Program-made: the position numbers and the translations under genes
The notes under the pieces: generated by a model
Told to the model about the DNA's origin: nothing
Databases searched by the model: none
The model's input: the letters and a program-made list of their open reading frames with translations, nothing else
Part shown: piece by piece, positions 1-7,131 of the stretch
Position numbering within the stretch: the stretch's first letter is position 1
Layout: each line of letters starts with the position of its first letter
From: an uncultured Clostridia bacterium
Lineage (GTDB): Bacteria > Bacillota > Clostridia > UBA1381
Assembly (NCBI GenBank): GCA_905236685.1
Contig: CAJOPD010000087.1
Coordinates: forward strand, 1 to 38,100
Reading direction: 5' to 3'
Length of the DNA: 38,100 nucleotides

Positions 1-379
1 ATTCCATTTCGAACCTTTTAATCCATTTTAGTATATCGTCATATTGCATTTTTCCGATTTCAACAGAACGACCAAGCTTTACTACATCATCATTACTAAA
101 AGTCATTCTAATTCCGCCAACCTCTAAAGAGGTCAGCATAACGTACAAGCCCATACGTGTATTTACGCAAGCGAATGTGCGATTTGTAATAAGCAAAAGT
201 CCCAAAGCTGCAGCTTTTTCCTCTTTTGTTTTATATAATTCTTCACCTTCGGATTCGGCATAAGTATTTTCCAAAATACTATCCAAAAGCTCTAAATCTG
301 TTTCTCCAACTGCTTCACTTATTTCCTGTGATAGTATTTGATACAGCAAAAGCACCTTTTCTTTATCAAATTTAATCAT
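1..379 (-). CDS. Doc/Fic-family toxin homolog with degraded catalytic motif (partial)
   Basis: The frame starts at 379 and is still open at the window edge, giving 126 residues. Its layout matches the Doc (death-on-curing) branch of the Fic family: an N-terminal MIKFDKEKVLLL segment, a middle 'TKEEKAAALGLLL', then 'MGLYVMLTSLEVGG' and a C-terminal 'DDVVKLGRSVEIGKM'. Doc toxins phosphorylate EF-Tu and need the motif HxFxDGNKR. Here that motif is RTFACVNTR (residues 67-75): the catalytic His is Arg67, the Asp is Cys71 and the Lys is Thr74. The start codon overlaps the stop of the Phd antitoxin by ATGA, so the two genes are translationally coupled as in classical phd-doc pairs. Family assignment is good. 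I infer that the toxin is catalytically dead or has changed activity. Confidence 0.8.
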   Translation of the reverse strand, partial: MIKFDKEKVLLLYQILSQEISEAVGETDLELLDSILENTYAESEGEELYKTKEEKAAALGLLLITNRTFACVNTRMGLYVMLTSLEVGGIRMTFSNDDVVKLGRSVEIGKMQYDDILKWIKRFEME

Positions 380-618
380 TTTCCAAGCTCCGTAAACGCA
401 GATTTATACCTGTTCAGGACTCTTTTTGCCGCTACTTCAATCTTTTCATCATCGGTAATCTCAAAATAATCATTTGAATCAATATCAATTACCAAAAATT
501 TAGGCTTATTGTTTTTGAATATAACAGCCTGACCGTTATTTTCTGCAAGTTTTGCCACTTTTGAAAAATTTTGGTTTGCTTCCGTCATAGTTGTTATCTT
601 ATTTGTATCTATATGCAT
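376..618 (-). CDS. Phd/YefM-family antitoxin
   Basis: This 80-residue protein has the Phd/YefM pattern: an N-terminal DNA-binding half with 'TEANQNFSKVAKLAENNGQAVIFKNNKPKFLVI' spread over residues 12-44, and an acidic-to-basic helical tail expected to wrap the toxin. Members autorepress their operon and neutralise Doc or RelE-type toxins. A very strong ribosome binding site (AAAGGGAGG) lies 5 bases before the ATG. The gene overlaps the downstream Doc homolog by four bases, which is the standard antitoxin-first order. Because the Doc active site is degraded, this antitoxin may now act mainly as an autoregulator or as a cross-antitoxin; that is inference. Confidence 0.85.
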   Translation of the reverse strand: MHIDTNKITTMTEANQNFSKVAKLAENNGQAVIFKNNKPKFLVIDIDSNDYFEITDDEKIEVAAKRVLNRYKSAFTELGK

Positions 619-679
619 AGTATACCTCCCTTTCCTTAATCGTAAAATGGTTTTGTTACGTCATATATCCTTTTTATAA

Positions 680-1369
680 TTATCTCTTCTTTTTATTACA
701 AATACTCATTTGGGCAAAGCAGTAGTTGTCGTTCCAATCTTTTTCAGGATTGCTTGCCCAGATACATTTTTCCTTGAAGAAAGACCAAGGACCTACAAAA
801 TAACTTTCGCCTTCTTTTAAGTGATGCGGTCCTAACATATTCCGAAGGTTATTGATAAGTGTGATTTCTGTCTTAACCCTGCCGTTTACGCCAAAATCAC
901 TAAGAGGAAGTCTGTTATCGGTAAGCATAACCTTTTCGGTATCTCCGATTTTGATTTTAACTGCGTTTATTCCCTTTATATCAAGTTCCAATACGGGATT
1001 TTCGCCCTCTATATCAAGTTCTGTTTCAAGCACCATCTCTCCTGCGAAGAAGGGATAGCCCTGCTGTTCGATATTTAGAGGTTTTAATATAAGGTATTGT
1101 TCTCTGCCTCCATTTAGTATGACGATAATTCTCATACTTTCCTTGATGCTTCGGATATCGTCTATTAAATCAAATATAGAGGATAAGGTAACAGCACTTG
1201 CGGCAATTATAACAACATCAGTCTTTTGTGCATTTTGTTCTGCATAGCTTAAAAGCTGTACCGAAGTCACCGCATTTTCTGCTTCAAATATAAGGTCATT
1301 CTTTACAAATGCTTTCTGCAGAGCTTCCTGCAAGTGCGTTTCTCCAAATAAAGTTAAAACCCCCGTCAT
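680..1369 (-). CDS. Chimeric ORF: mobile-element N-terminus joined to a glycoside-hydrolase-like C-terminus
   Basis: The 229-residue frame seems to be made of two unrelated parts. Residues 1 to about 94 ('MTGVLTLFGE...TDVVIIAAS...MRIIVILNG') alternate strands and helices like the receiver-like N-terminus of mobile-element CpaE/ATPase proteins. Residues from about 96 on contain 'LINNLRNMLGPHHL', 'GESYFVGPWSFFKE' and 'WNDNYCF'. I associate these with the C-terminal beta-sandwich of large clostridial glycoside hydrolases; that is recall, not a search. The junction is near position 1080. Neither part can be functional in its usual context: the ATPase core is missing on one side and the catalytic domain on the other. 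It starts one base after the RelE-like gene stops, where that toxin's antitoxin would be expected. Probably a deletion scar that stayed in frame. Confidence 0.55.
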   Translation of the reverse strand: MTGVLTLFGETHLQEALQKAFVKNDLIFEAENAVTSVQLLSYAEQNAQKTDVVIIAASAVTLSSIFDLIDDIRSIKESMRIIVILNGGREQYLILKPLNIEQQGYPFFAGEMVLETELDIEGENPVLELDIKGINAVKIKIGDTEKVMLTDNRLPLSDFGVNGRVKTEITLINNLRNMLGPHHLKEGESYFVGPWSFFKEKCIWASNPEKDWNDNYCFAQMSICNKKKR

Positions 1370-1370
1370 A

Positions 1371-1751
1371 TCATATTTCCTCCAAGTTTTCCATAGGATT
1401 TAAGGCTTTTGCCTTTTGCTCGTTTAACAGCTTGACTGTAAATTCAAGTGCATTTTCTGTATCCTTTCTGTCCCGCTTTTGAAAAGCGTGAAGCAGAATA
1501 ACATTATTATCCGCCATATAAAATATTATTCTTATCATTGTCCGTGCAGACCGTAATCTTATTTCATAAAGCTCCTTATATCGTTCCGTGCCGAAATGCT
1601 TTATATACGGCTCACACAAAATATTTTTCTCATCTTCGAGATATGCCTTCATAAACTCAAATTTCTTTTTCATTTTTGGCTGTGCTGTTTCTAAAAATAC
1701 TTTTACGGAATTTTTCTTTTCATTGTCAGTAAGTATGTAAATTTTTCTCAT
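1371..1751 (-). CDS. RelE/HigB (Gp49-like) family toxin
   Basis: This 126-residue protein resembles the phage-derived Gp49/HigB group of RelE-like mRNA interferases. It has a long helical N-terminus ('MKKKFEFMKAYLEDEKNI'), then 'HFGTERYKELYEIRLRSARTMIRIIFYMADNNVILLHAFQKRDRKDTENALEF'-type core strands (about residues 53-107). That core carries the family's E-x-R strand, R-I-I/F strand and 'LLHAFQKR'. Toxins of this family cut mRNA on the ribosome and usually precede a Cro/C1-type antitoxin gene. The next frame downstream here is the chimeric ORF, so the cognate antitoxin seems lost. The start overlaps the upstream Cys-rich gene by ATGA. Family call is confident; toxicity is unknown. Confidence 0.75.
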   Translation of the reverse strand: MRKIYILTDNEKKNSVKVFLETAQPKMKKKFEFMKAYLEDEKNILCEPYIKHFGTERYKELYEIRLRSARTMIRIIFYMADNNVILLHAFQKRDRKDTENALEFTVKLLNEQKAKALNPMENLEEI

Positions 1752-1951
1752 AGCTTGTCCGTCCTTCGCTTTAATACTATTTTTTCTCCTGTTTCAAGAA
1801 AATGTTTATAATCAATAGGAGGATAGCGTTTGCTATCCTCCGAAAACCGTTCGTGCGTTTTATAGAACGAACAATTGCCTCTTTCACATAACTTCTCATT
1901 CAAAATACTGCAACATCGCCCTTGATTTGCAAAGCAGTCCTTAAAGCTCAA
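1748..1951 (-). CDS. Small cysteine-rich hypothetical protein (TTG start)
   Basis: I place the start at a TTG at 1951 because GAGGTG lies six bases upstream; the frame is open further upstream but those residues look untranslated. The 67-residue product has five Cys (C6, C13, C14, C22, C27) spaced like a small metal-binding knuckle, followed by 'SFYKT' and a basic C-terminus. I recognise a pattern (Cys-rich N-terminus ending in CxFYKT) from small clostridial proteins of unknown function, but can assign no role. It is translationally coupled (ATGA) to the RelE-like toxin. Confidence 0.55.
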   Translation of the reverse strand: MSFKDCFANQGRCCSILNEKLCERGNCSFYKTHERFSEDSKRYPPIDYKHFLETGEKIVLKRRTDKL

Positions 1952-2041
1952 TATATTCACCTCTAAATTCAAATTAAAAAGAAGCACAAAATATGCTTCT
2001 TTCCTCGCAACGCAAAAAATCACGATAACATTATATCACGG

Positions 2042-2250
2042 TCAAAATGTAATGAAAACCCCAAAACCGTGTTTTTTTAATATATTTTTTATGATTGGTT
2101 TTGTAAGTTCCTTTACTGTTATTGTAAAATCTATATACTTTATTCCAATATATTTATTACATCGACATTCCTTATTCTTGCGTAATTTATTGTATTTTGT
2201 GTCCCTTCTTTAATACAACTATAAAATATATCAGATGAATCTGCGGTCAT
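2042..2250 (-). other. Possible decayed coding sequence in a 280-base gap
   Basis: Between the TIR gene and the Cys-rich gene there is no intact gene. On the minus strand, one frame from an ATG at 2250 gives 36 codons (MTADSSDIFYSCIKEG...) and stops at 2140. A second frame overlaps it and continues with protein-like residues (KYIGIKYIDFTITVKELTK...) to a stop at 2042. The two could be halves of one frameshifted gene, but both are short and AT-rich, so chance is a real alternative. No family is recognised. Confidence 0.2.
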
Positions 2251-2302
2251 TATTAGTATTGGTAAAATTAGCGGGAATGGATAGTAATTTCAAGCTGTAC
2301 AA

Positions 2303-3514
2303 TCACTCCTTTGATCGATTTGTTATTTCCTTTCCTTTGATTAGTGCTAACTTTTTATAATTTGGGTCAGTAAACCATTTTTCTTTCATCTGTACAAGTT
2401 CAAAGGTTTTATTATCAATATCACTCTTTTTAATTACATATATCGGTCTTTTCAACACAGAAAAATAATTTAGTTCATATTTGCACCAAACAGAATTTAG
2501 TGAATGTTCTGATTCTACAAAAATCAATGCGTTAGATTGTTCTAATCTTTTCTCTATAACCTTAAGTGTCGCTTCACATACCAGATGTCTTTTTAAGTAA
2601 TCAACATCATTAATCCAATCACAAAAAACATCCCGGCCTTTACTGTTTTCAAACATAATTAAGTCTTGTACAGAATCTCGATCTTTACTACTGTGAGATA
2701 TAAAATAATCGTATTTTTTTAGCTTTTGTTCTTTTGAATTTTCTATTCTATATTCTAATTCTTCTGGATTTTCGGGAATTCTATATATCTGTTTTGCATA
2801 TACATTTTTTAGAAAATTCTTTCTCTTTTTATTTCTTGTATGCACTTGCATATATTTTTGCTTTCTCACCCGTATGGGATAGTTAAAACTCTGCAAGTGA
2901 AAAAAAGCTTCCCAACGCAATTGCTGATTTATTTCTGTATCATTTAACTTAAAGAAAAATCGGATTATCTTAGGGCTGTAGTACTTTTTAAGTTCAAGCA
3001 AAATATACACTTTATCTTGCTGTGTTGTATTTTTTCTCTCATATAAACCAATTAGTTGGTCAATGAACGCCGGTGTAACTTGTTGAGTCTTCTTTAACGC
3101 CTTTTCGATTTTTAGGTTAATTTTTTCAATTTTTGGTTTCCTCTTAGCCCATAACGCACTTTGAGCTGCAGTCTGTGCATCTTCTGAATAATTGTTTTCC
3201 CATATTGTTTTATAATCATCAGATAATATTTTCTTAAATATGAATACATTTTTAAGCAAAATCTCCGGCTTATCCATATTATAACGATTTTTCCCAAAGT
3301 TCCTTTTTATATATTTATCTTTTGTTTTATAATATGAATATTTATCCTCGACAGCTTTCCACTCATGCGGATAATACTTCTTTAATAGTTCTATTATGTC
3401 ATTTTCAGTATATTCTTGTGGCAAAACAGGTTGTAAAGTTTCAATTTGTTTAGACCACATATTAATAATATCTCTAATTTCGTGTTCAAAAATATGTTTT
3501 GTTACTCCTGCCAT
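2303..3514 (-). CDS. TIR-domain protein with helical N-terminal region
   Basis: About 403 residues from the ATG at 3514; a TTG at 3523 is an alternative start and neither has ideal ribosome-binding spacing. The C-terminal third (about residues 268-363) is a TIR domain: 'YFISHSSKD' is box 1, 'NALIFVESEHSLNSVWCKYEL' gives the alphaC region, and WCKYE supplies the Glu (E347) that is catalytic in TIR NADases such as SARM1. Residues 1-265 are helix-rich, Lys-rich and Tyr-rich, and I recognise no domain in them. Bacterial TIR proteins are often NAD-depleting immune effectors, so an anti-phage or abortive-infection role is plausible but inferred. There is no partner gene (no SLOG, Argonaute, STING or Thoeris ThsA) beside it. 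It is more AT-rich than the neighbouring element genes and looks like cargo. Confidence 0.8.
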   Translation of the reverse strand: MAGVTKHIFEHEIRDIINMWSKQIETLQPVLPQEYTENDIIELLKKYYPHEWKAVEDKYSYYKTKDKYIKRNFGKNRYNMDKPEILLKNVFIFKKILSDDYKTIWENNYSEDAQTAAQSALWAKRKPKIEKINLKIEKALKKTQQVTPAFIDQLIGLYERKNTTQQDKVYILLELKKYYSPKIIRFFFKLNDTEINQQLRWEAFFHLQSFNYPIRVRKQKYMQVHTRNKKRKNFLKNVYAKQIYRIPENPEELEYRIENSKEQKLKKYDYFISHSSKDRDSVQDLIMFENSKGRDVFCDWINDVDYLKRHLVCEATLKVIEKRLEQSNALIFVESEHSLNSVWCKYELNYFSVLKRPIYVIKKSDIDNKTFELVQMKEKWFTDPNYKKLALIKGKEITNRSKE

Positions 3515-3584
3515 GATTATCAAGCTTCCCTTTTATTTATCTTTATGAATTTTTTATATACCCTCTTGAATTAATGTATATATC

Positions 3585-3788
3585 TCATTGCAATATCTTT
3601 CTTTCATAGTATTCCTTTACTGCTGCTCTTTCAAGAGCTTGTATCTTGTCCCTTGCCCCGTTATGCTTTGTTATATATTTAGGATCGCCAATGGCAAGAT
3701 ATGCACTTATCTGCTCACGAGGGCTGTATCCTGCCTTCTTTAAGGCTGATACAATTTCTTTCATAATCTCATTTGTTTCATAGTTCAT
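3585..3788 (-). CDS. IreB-like (DUF965) small protein
   Basis: The 67-residue product reads as an IreB-type protein: 'EIVSALKKAGYSPREQISAYLAIGDPKYITKHNGARDKI' aligns by eye with the IreB core ('[29 protein letters not shown]..AR'). Chromosomal IreB is a phosphoprotein target of the IreK PASTA kinase in Enterococcus. Here the gene overlaps the YolD-like gene by 11 bases and is the last of three genes with the Y-family polymerase, so it is an element-borne paralog rather than the ireB at the usual chromosomal locus. Its function in this setting is not known. Confidence 0.7.
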   Translation of the reverse strand: MNYETNEIMKEIVSALKKAGYSPREQISAYLAIGDPKYITKHNGARDKIQALERAAVKEYYERKILQ

Positions 3789-4191
3789 CAGGAAAATCTC
3801 CGTCTATTTGTAAAATATCAGAAAAGTAAATTTCCGTTTTATCTTTGAATATGATTTTCTTGTAAATATCATCAATTATGCGGATTATGCCTGTCTTTAC
3901 AGCATATTCTCCGCCCTCTTTTCTACTGTCGGGAACAAAATACGTTACGCTGAATTCTTCTTTTAGCTTGTTTTCAGCAATATAGTTTAATTTTCGATTC
4001 AAATGGTTTATTTCTCCCTCGCTAAGCTCAAGCTTTGTGTCCGTCAGTCTGGCAGTTTCCTTAACATCATCGGAATATCCGGAAAGGGACATATACGGAG
4101 CAAACTGTGCCGCTCTGTCAATCATAGACATCTGTTTTCGCGTAGCTGACTTATGATGCGGAAGATTTATTATATCGTCATATTTACCCAT
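3778..4191 (-). CDS. YolD-like protein
   Basis: The 137-residue product has the YolD pattern: 'DDIINLPHHKSATRKQMSMIDRAAQFAPYMSLSGYSDDVKE' near the N-terminus, a helical 'LSEGEINHLNRKL', and a beta-rich C-terminus. YolD-like genes sit beside UvrX/ImpB-type Y-family polymerases in Firmicutes elements and are thought to help them. Here the ribosome binding site (AAGGAG) overlaps the stop of the polymerase gene two bases upstream, and the 3' end overlaps the IreB-like gene. The three genes form one unit. Confidence 0.85.
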   Translation of the reverse strand: MGKYDDIINLPHHKSATRKQMSMIDRAAQFAPYMSLSGYSDDVKETARLTDTKLELSEGEINHLNRKLNYIAENKLKEEFSVTYFVPDSRKEGGEYAVKTGIIRIIDDIYKKIIFKDKTEIYFSDILQIDGDFPDEL

Positions 4192-4193
4192 TT

Positions 4194-5705
4194 CTACTCC
4201 TTATGACCTCCCACCATTTTATTCCTTTCAATAGTGGTTGCCCCCTCTTTAAGATTCATACCTTTAATAATGGCATTCTTGCCAAACTGTTCCTTTATCT
4301 CAATCATAGCCTTTTGTATCCGCTTTTCCTTTGACAGCTTTTCCGCTTCTTTTTCCCTATCTTTTAAAACCTGTTCATACTGCGTGAACAGGTCAAGCTG
4401 TTCATAAAGGATTTTTTCTTCAACCGCTGTTTCAGGCATGATGTGATTTGCCGTTATATTCACGCGTCTTATCAAAAGGTCTGGATTTACCTCTTTATCA
4501 TATACCGAAAGTGTTGCGTTTGTTATAAGCTTTGACGATGCCGTGAATTTTCCGACATTACCTGTACCGTGAGCGTGCTTCGGAACGCTTCTTCCGTAAA
4601 AATCCTTTGTTACTTCAACTTTGTATTTGCTTTTTATATCTATATTCGTTAAGTTTTCTATATCATAGCCTATTGTGAGAACTATTTGGTCTGTAACAAG
4701 CTCTTTTCTTACCAAATCAAGTGCTAACAGATCCGCCATTTCCTGAACAATCAGTCTGCCTTTTTGGAAATCATACGGGCTTTGCAGGACTTGTCCGGAA
4801 CTTATGCAATTATTTCTCGGTTTATACTTTCTGACATCTGCCATTGTGCAAGGTTCATAGCCCCATGCGTGGTCTATCAAAAGCTCTGCATTTATACCGA
4901 ACACTCTGTATAGATTATCTTCTCCCGCCTTTGAAAGCGAACATCTTGCAATATCGCCCATTGTAAAAAGGCACATCTTTTCAAGCTTTGCGGCATATCC
5001 CTTTCCGACACGCCAGAAGTCTGTTATGGGCGTATGCTCCCAAAGGCGTTTTCTATAGCTCATTTCATCAAGTGTCGAAATCCGAACACCGTTTTCGTCA
5101 GGCTCTATATGCTTGGCATCAATATCCATAGCGACCTTTGCAAGATACATATTTGTACCTATTCCCGCTGTTGCAGTTATACCTGTTGTTTTCAAAACAT
5201 CCAAAATGACAGTCATAGCGAATTCCTTCGGTGTCATTTTATAGCCTTTTAAGTAATCGGTTATGTCCATGAAGACTTCGTCAACCGAATATACCAAAAT
5301 ATCTTCAGGTGCAATATATTTTAAGTAAATCTCATAAATCCTTGTACTGTATTTCATATACAGCGACATTCTCGGCGTTGCAACAATATATGATACTTCA
5401 AGCTTAGGATTTGCTTTCAGTTCATCGTCACTATATGATTCGCCCTCAAATTTACCGACCTTTCTTATTCTGTCGGCATTTACTTCTTTAATTCTTTGCA
5501 CCACTTCAAAAAGCCTTGATCTGCCCTTTATCCCGTATGATTTTATCGCCGGACTGGCAGCAAGGCATATTGTTTTTTCCGTTCTTGAATTATCGGCTAC
5601 AACAAGATTTGTTTTAAGCGGATCAAGTCCCCGTTCAACACATTCAACCGACGAGTAAAATGATTTAAGGTCGATACAAAGATATATCCTGTTCTTCAAA
5701 ATCAT
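4194..5705 (-). CDS. Y-family DNA polymerase (ImpB/MucB/SamB, UvrX-like)
   Basis: This 503-residue translesion polymerase begins with 'RIYLCIDLKSFYSSVEC', carrying the first catalytic Asp and steric-gate region, followed by 'NLVVAD' and, near residue 140, 'VYSVDEVFMDI', carrying the Asp-Glu catalytic pair. 'ATAGIGTNMYLAKVAMDI' continues the palm, and the little-finger region follows with a charged helical tail. Such polymerases copy damaged DNA and are common on Gram-positive plasmids and conjugative elements. A TTG at 5699 has better spacing to AGGAGG than the ATG at 5705. I see no LexA-type GAAC-N4-GTTC box just upstream. It leads a three-gene unit with the YolD-like and IreB-like genes. 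Confidence 0.9.
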   Translation of the reverse strand: MILKNRIYLCIDLKSFYSSVECVERGLDPLKTNLVVADNSRTEKTICLAASPAIKSYGIKGRSRLFEVVQRIKEVNADRIRKVGKFEGESYSDDELKANPKLEVSYIVATPRMSLYMKYSTRIYEIYLKYIAPEDILVYSVDEVFMDITDYLKGYKMTPKEFAMTVILDVLKTTGITATAGIGTNMYLAKVAMDIDAKHIEPDENGVRISTLDEMSYRKRLWEHTPITDFWRVGKGYAAKLEKMCLFTMGDIARCSLSKAGEDNLYRVFGINAELLIDHAWGYEPCTMADVRKYKPRNNCISSGQVLQSPYDFQKGRLIVQEMADLLALDLVRKELVTDQIVLTIGYDIENLTNIDIKSKYKVEVTKDFYGRSVPKHAHGTGNVGKFTASSKLITNATLSVYDKEVNPDLLIRRVNITANHIMPETAVEEKILYEQLDLFTQYEQVLKDREKEAEKLSKEKRIQKAMIEIKEQFGKNAIIKGMNLKEGATTIERNKMVGGHKE

Positions 5706-5751
5706 TCCTCCTCGTCTTTTTTACAGTTATTTTTCCGCATTTTCGCAAAAT

Positions 5752-6231
5752 TTATAATTCTTTTATGTACCTTACATCACAGGCAAAATGCTCTGTTTTT
5801 ACTAATGGCTCATACACTCTTTTAAATCCGTATTTTTCATAAAACTTTTGTGCCGCCGTCATATTTTCTAATGTTTCCAAATAACATTTGTTATAATAAT
5901 TCTTTGCATAATCTAAAGCTATTTCCATTAGTTTATGCGATAGTCCTGTTCCTCGTGCCTCGGATAGACAATACATTTTCTGAAGTTCGCATACGCCGTC
6001 AAGTTCTTCTAATTTTCCTATTCCGACACCTCCGATTAGTCGGTCAAACTCATCTGTTGCTACCCAATATTTATTGCCTTCGGAATTATAGATTTCGAAA
6101 AATCTTCCCAAATCAGGATCAGCCCATGCAGTTCCCTCATGATTCGCTCCAAATTCAATTAAACAGACTCTTATTAGCTCTTCTACTCCTTTATTATCCT
6201 TTTCTGCAATTTCTCTGATTTTATATTCCAT
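5752..6231 (-). CDS. GNAT-family N-acetyltransferase
   Basis: This 159-residue GNAT protein has the acetyl-CoA-binding motif 'EARGTGLSHKLMEIAL' (R-x-x-G-x-G/A type, about residues 92-107), the preceding strand 'LQKMYCL', and the C-terminal 'TAAQKFYEKYGFKRV' that packs the substrate site. The ATG at 6231 is preceded by GGAGG at seven bases, which decides the start. The substrate cannot be predicted. It sits alone between the polymerase and a gene of unknown function, all in the same direction. Confidence 0.85.
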   Translation of the reverse strand: MEYKIREIAEKDNKGVEELIRVCLIEFGANHEGTAWADPDLGRFFEIYNSEGNKYWVATDEFDRLIGGVGIGKLEELDGVCELQKMYCLSEARGTGLSHKLMEIALDYAKNYYNKCYLETLENMTAAQKFYEKYGFKRVYEPLVKTEHFACDVRYIKEL

Positions 6232-6263
6232 CACATAACCTCCAACACATCAAAGGAATTGTT

Positions 6264-7106
6264 TTAATCTGTCGCCGATGCAAGAATTACGCAAAAGCGG
6301 TTAAGTGTTTTGTCGTAGACAGTATAGCAGAGCGTTCCCCACCATTCGTGCCCGTCATCGAAATAATCCGACCATTCGGTAGTCCACTCATAAACCGTCA
6401 ATTCATCTGTACCGTTTGGGAATAGCTTTTCATTTACTGCATTAAAATCCTTTTCAGTATAATCGCACCCATACGGCGGGTCAAGAAATGCTTTTTTATA
6501 GTTAAGCTTGTCACTTTTTTCGATTGGTGCAAAAAGCTCACAGGTATCAACCTTTTTTGCCTTTGCCTTCCCTATGCTGTATTGCCATACAGGTTCACCG
6601 TCATCTGTAAACAATTCTCCGCAAGCAATGGCAAGCGCCAGCCAATGTGAATTATAATCATCAGATAAATGCTCATTTTTGACAATATAATAGTCGACTA
6701 CACAGCCTGTATCACAGTCAATCGGCGGACAAAAAGTATAATTATCCTCTGTATTATTTTCCTTTTGCAATAATTTTTCAGGATTTTTCTTTTTGGGGCG
6801 GTCTTTAAACACCTCTTCCGCTATTTCTATCCCAATATCCCCCATTCCTGCGGCATACTCTACCATTTCGCAAAAATCATTTTTATCATATTCCATACCG
6901 CTTATTGAAGTGATTGTCTTTCCTTCTCTGAAGCATTCGGCAGGATCAAAGGCATTATGTACCGCCGTTTTGATTCCGGTTTCGTCTGTGATAAAAAGGC
7001 ACGGCTCATAAGGGTGGCATGTGAGAATATACCTTTTCCCGTCGGCAATTACACAAATATACCCGTTTTCTTCACCAAACATATATCGTTCATTTATCTT
7101 TTCCAT
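6264..7106 (-). CDS. Hypothetical protein
   Basis: The start at 7106 is chosen because AAGGGGAAAAT precedes that ATG; the frame runs further upstream into the stop of the metalloprotease gene without ribosome binding support. The 280-residue acidic product has an N-terminal part like the small domain of DUF-type clostridial proteins ('YMFGEENGYICVIADGKRYILTCHPYEPCLFI'-like strands over residues 8-39) and a second half rich in Trp, Tyr and Asp. There is no signal peptide, membrane segment or catalytic motif I can name. It lies 25 bases from the YgjP-like gene and is probably co-transcribed with it. Confidence 0.7.
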   Translation of the reverse strand: MEKINERYMFGEENGYICVIADGKRYILTCHPYEPCLFITDETGIKTAVHNAFDPAECFREGKTITSISGMEYDKNDFCEMVEYAAGMGDIGIEIAEEVFKDRPKKKNPEKLLQKENNTEDNYTFCPPIDCDTGCVVDYYIVKNEHLSDDYNSHWLALAIACGELFTDDGEPVWQYSIGKAKAKKVDTCELFAPIEKSDKLNYKKAFLDPPYGCDYTEKDFNAVNEKLFPNGTDELTVYEWTTEWSDYFDDGHEWWGTLCYTVYDKTLNRFCVILASATD

Positions 7107-7131
7107 ATTTTCCCCTTGATACTGCCTCTTT

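Noticed and set aside
1840..1885. GTTCG...CGAAC inverted repeat as a LexA box
   Set aside because: The arms are too far apart and lie inside the Cys-rich coding sequence, not at a promoter.
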